Assembly (NCBI RefSeq): GCF_004362525.1
Contig: NZ_SNXS01000006.1
Coordinates: 1-64,000 of the forward strand
Reading direction: 5' to 3'
Source of the DNA: Roseateles toxinivorans
GTDB taxonomy: Bacteria > Pseudomonadota > Gammaproteobacteria > Burkholderiales > Burkholderiaceae_C
DNA: 64,000 bases
Under the pieces are notes generated by a model that was given only the letters and a program-made list of their open reading frames with translations, did no database searches and was not told the origin of the DNA. Below, one piece after another: positions 61,927 to 64,000 of the stretch. A program made the position numbers and the translations under genes. Numbering within the stretch: the stretch's first letter is position 1; each line of letters starts with the position of its first letter.

Positions 61927-62462
61927 GGCGCTTGTCTATGCGCACTGTCGCTGTCCTGTGCATGGGCACGCTGCTGCTGCTGGGTTGCGCGGCCGACATG
62001 GACGAGTTGCGTCAATGGATGGAGCAGCAAAAGCGTGAGGTGCAGGCCACCGTCAAGCCGCTGGTGCCGCCCAAGAAGTTCCTGCCCCAGGCCTACGAGA
62101 CGCAGGCCAGCGTCGAGCCGTTCAGCGCCCAGAAGCTGACGGTGGCGGTCAAGCAGGAGGCGCGGCAACCGAACTCCTTGCTGACCTCTGAAATGAGCCG
62201 GCGCAAGCAACCGCTGGAGGCCTTCCCTCTGGACAGCATGACCATGGTCGGCAGCGTGTCCCGCGAGGGGCGCCAATATGCCCTGCTCAAGGTGGACAAC
62301 CTGCTTTATCAGGTCAAGTCCGGCGATTACCTGGGCGTGAACTACGGCAAGATCATGAAGATTTCCGAGACGGACATCGCCTTGAGAGAAATTGTCCAGG
62401 ACGCTGCGGGCGAGTGGATAGAGCGCACCAGTACCCTCCAGCTTCAGGAGAAGGGGCGATGA
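61923..62462 (+). CDS. pilP: Type IV pilus lipoprotein PilP
   Basis: 179 residues. Lipobox LLLLGC, an extended region, and a beta domain with LDSMTMVGSVSREGRQYALLKVDNLLYQVKSGDYLGVNYGKI, the part that contacts PilQ. ATGA overlap with pilO and pilQ. Confidence 0.93.
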   Translation: MRRLSMRTVAVLCMGTLLLLGCAADMDELRQWMEQQKREVQATVKPLVPPKKFLPQAYETQASVEPFSAQKLTVAVKQEARQPNSLLTSEMSRRKQPLEAFPLDSMTMVGSVSREGRQYALLKVDNLLYQVKSGDYLGVNYGKIMKISETDIALREIVQDAAGEWIERTSTLQLQEKGR

Positions 62463-64000
62463 AAAATATGCAGGAGAACTCCACTATGACCCACTGGCGC
62501 GCGCTTGCCCTGGCCATGACCCTGAGTCTGGGCCTGCAGACGGCCGCGACGGCACAGACCGCGGAGGCGCCCGCCGCCGCGGCCAATGCCATCCAGGCCA
62601 TCAGCAGCACCCAGCAGTCTGGCGTGGAAGTGATACGCATCGAGCTCAGCCAGCCTCTGTCCGAGGTGCCTCGAGGCTTCATGATCCAGACGCCACCGCG
62701 AATCGCCATCGACCTGCCCGGTGTCAACAACGCGATGGGCCGTCCCAGCGTCGAGATCAACCAGGGCAATCTGCGTTCGGCCAATGTGGCGCAATCGGGT
62801 GAGCGCACCCGCGTGGTGCTGAATCTGAAACAGCCATCCAGCTACCGCGCGCAGTTGCAGGGCAATGCCTTGCTGGTGATTCTGGAAACGGCTGCCGTGC
62901 CCTCGGCCGCGGATGCGGTGCACTTTGCGCCCAGCCTGAACGCCAACCCGCTGGCCTTGAAAGATATCGACTTCCGTCGCGGGCAGGATGGCACCGGCCG
63001 CGTCATCGTCAACCTGCCCAACAACCAGGTCGGCGTGGACATCAAGCAGCAGGGCAAGACCCTGGTGGTCGAGTTCCTGCGCTCCACGCTGCCCGAGAGC
63101 CTGCGGCGCCGCCTGGATGTCAGCGACTTCGGCACGCCGGTGCAAAACATCACCACCACCCAGTCGGCCGACCGGGTGCGCATGGTAGTCGAGCCGCGTG
63201 GCGACTGGGAGCACAGCGCCTACCAGAGCGACAACCAGTTCGTGCTCGAGGTGCGGCCGCAAAAGGTCGATCCGAACAAGCTGACCCAGGGGCCAGGTTA
63301 TGCCGGCGACAAGCTGTCGCTGAACTTCCAGAACATTGAGGTCCGCGCCCTGCTGCAGGTGATCGCCGACTTCACCAATTTCAACGTCGTGACCAGCGAC
63401 ACGGTCACTGGCAACGTGACCCTGCGCCTGAAGGACGTGCCCTGGGATCAGGCGCTGGACATCATTCTGCAGGCCAAGGGTCTGGGTCTGCGCAAGTCCG
63501 GCAATGTGCTTTGGATCGCTCCCAAGGACGAGCTGGCTGCCAAGGAGAAGGTCGATCTGGAGTCCAAGGCCGCGATTGCGCAGTTGGAGCCGGTGCGTAC
63601 CCAATCCTTCCAGCTCAATTACACCAAGGCCGAGGAAGTTGCCAAGGGCCTGAGCGGGCAGAGCGGTGCGGGGGGCGGCACGGCCAGCCGCATCCTCTCC
63701 ACCCGTGGCTCGGTGATCTACGAAACCCGCACGAACCAGCTGTTCGTGTCGGACATCCCGTCCAAGCTCGAAGAGATCCAGGCAATGATTGCCAAGATCG
63801 ATATTCCGGTGCGCCAGGTGCTGATCGAGGCCCGCATCGTCGAGGCCGATGACAAGTTCGGCCGCTCGCTGGGCGTCAAGCTGGGCACTACCGACCTGCG
63901 CGGTATCCAGGGCGGCGTGCCGGGTGTCAATGTGGGCGGCAACAACTACATCACCGCCGGCAACAACTACAACGCCATCGGTTACCAGACCAAGCAGCCG
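62459..64000 (+). CDS. pilQ: Type IV pilus secretin PilQ (partial, runs off window)
   Basis: 514 codons visible, no stop before the window end. The start is either ATG 62459 (overlap with pilP, AGGAG 8 bases upstream) or ATG 62486 (AGGAG 9 bases upstream), the latter starting just before the signal peptide. Two AMIN domains (residues about 40-130 and 160-260) bind peptidoglycan, then secretin N-domains (LSLNFQNIEVRALLQVIADF, TRTNQLFVSDIPSKLEEIQ). The secretin core lies beyond the window. Confidence 0.93.
   Translation, partial: MKNMQENSTMTHWRALALAMTLSLGLQTAATAQTAEAPAAAANAIQAISSTQQSGVEVIRIELSQPLSEVPRGFMIQTPPRIAIDLPGVNNAMGRPSVEINQGNLRSANVAQSGERTRVVLNLKQPSSYRAQLQGNALLVILETAAVPSAADAVHFAPSLNANPLALKDIDFRRGQDGTGRVIVNLPNNQVGVDIKQQGKTLVVEFLRSTLPESLRRRLDVSDFGTPVQNITTTQSADRVRMVVEPRGDWEHSAYQSDNQFVLEVRPQKVDPNKLTQGPGYAGDKLSLNFQNIEVRALLQVIADFTNFNVVTSDTVTGNVTLRLKDVPWDQALDIILQAKGLGLRKSGNVLWIAPKDELAAKEKVDLESKAAIAQLEPVRTQSFQLNYTKAEEVAKGLSGQSGAGGGTASRILSTRGSVIYETRTNQLFVSDIPSKLEEIQAMIAKIDIPVRQVLIEARIVEADDKFGRSLGVKLGTTDLRGIQGGVPGVNVGGNNYITAGNNYNAIGYQTKQP

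Overview
The window looks like a chromosomal segment of a high-GC betaproteobacterium of the order Burkholderiales, most likely the Comamonadaceae/Sphaerotilaceae (Roseateles, Mitsuaria, Rubrivivax) neighbourhood. The evidence is the dense G+C-rich coding, a Bug/TctC-type binding protein, two Gram-negative trimeric porins with classic signal peptides, a complete general secretion pathway with gspN, and the mrcA/pilMNOPQ arrangement. No database search was possible, so genus is inference.

Layout. 1-12.8 kb: housekeeping genes. The cluster dolP, diaA-like, yraN and rsmI corresponds to the yraL-yraP region of enterobacteria and is interrupted by a 267-bp nested inverted-repeat element. Then come tldD, a phenylalanine-leader/attenuator-controlled aroG, htpG with a textbook sigma-32 promoter, srkA, and rplM-rpsI. 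12.8-18.7 kb: erpA, anmK, an M23 peptidase, tyrS, dtd and a TctC binding protein. 18.8-28.5 kb: a minus-strand operon encoding an acyl-CoA synthetase, a complete branched-chain-type ABC transporter (LivG, H, M, K, F), a 98-residue small protein and a phenylacetate-CoA-ligase-like enzyme. A Crp/Fnr-family regulator is divergent from it. The logic suggests uptake of an organic acid and its trapping as a CoA ester. 29.5-32.2 kb: a patch of lower G+C with poorly recognisable membrane or exported proteins.

33-44.5 kb: an entire type II secretion system, gspG-H-I-J-K-L-M-N-D-E-F on the minus strand with gspC divergent. 44.5-48.6 kb: a divergent cobT homologue, ilvA with a terminator-containing leader, an OsmC-like protein and coq7. 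48.8-52 kb: two tandem porins and a DUF3047 lipoprotein. 52.3-56.3 kb: dipeptide/oligopeptide ABC permeases and ATPases without a binding protein. 56.3-64 kb: lptM (a small lipoprotein), cyaY, mrcA (PBP1A), and pilM-N-O-P-Q for type IV pili; pilQ runs off the window edge.

I did not see tRNA or rRNA genes, CRISPR arrays, transposases or prophage genes. The most interesting items are the aroG phenylalanine attenuator, the candidate ilvA leader or small RNA, a tandemly duplicated stop-start coupling module between the acyl-CoA synthetase and livG, the CobT homologue with altered catalytic glutamates, and the nested inverted-repeat element at 1421-1687.
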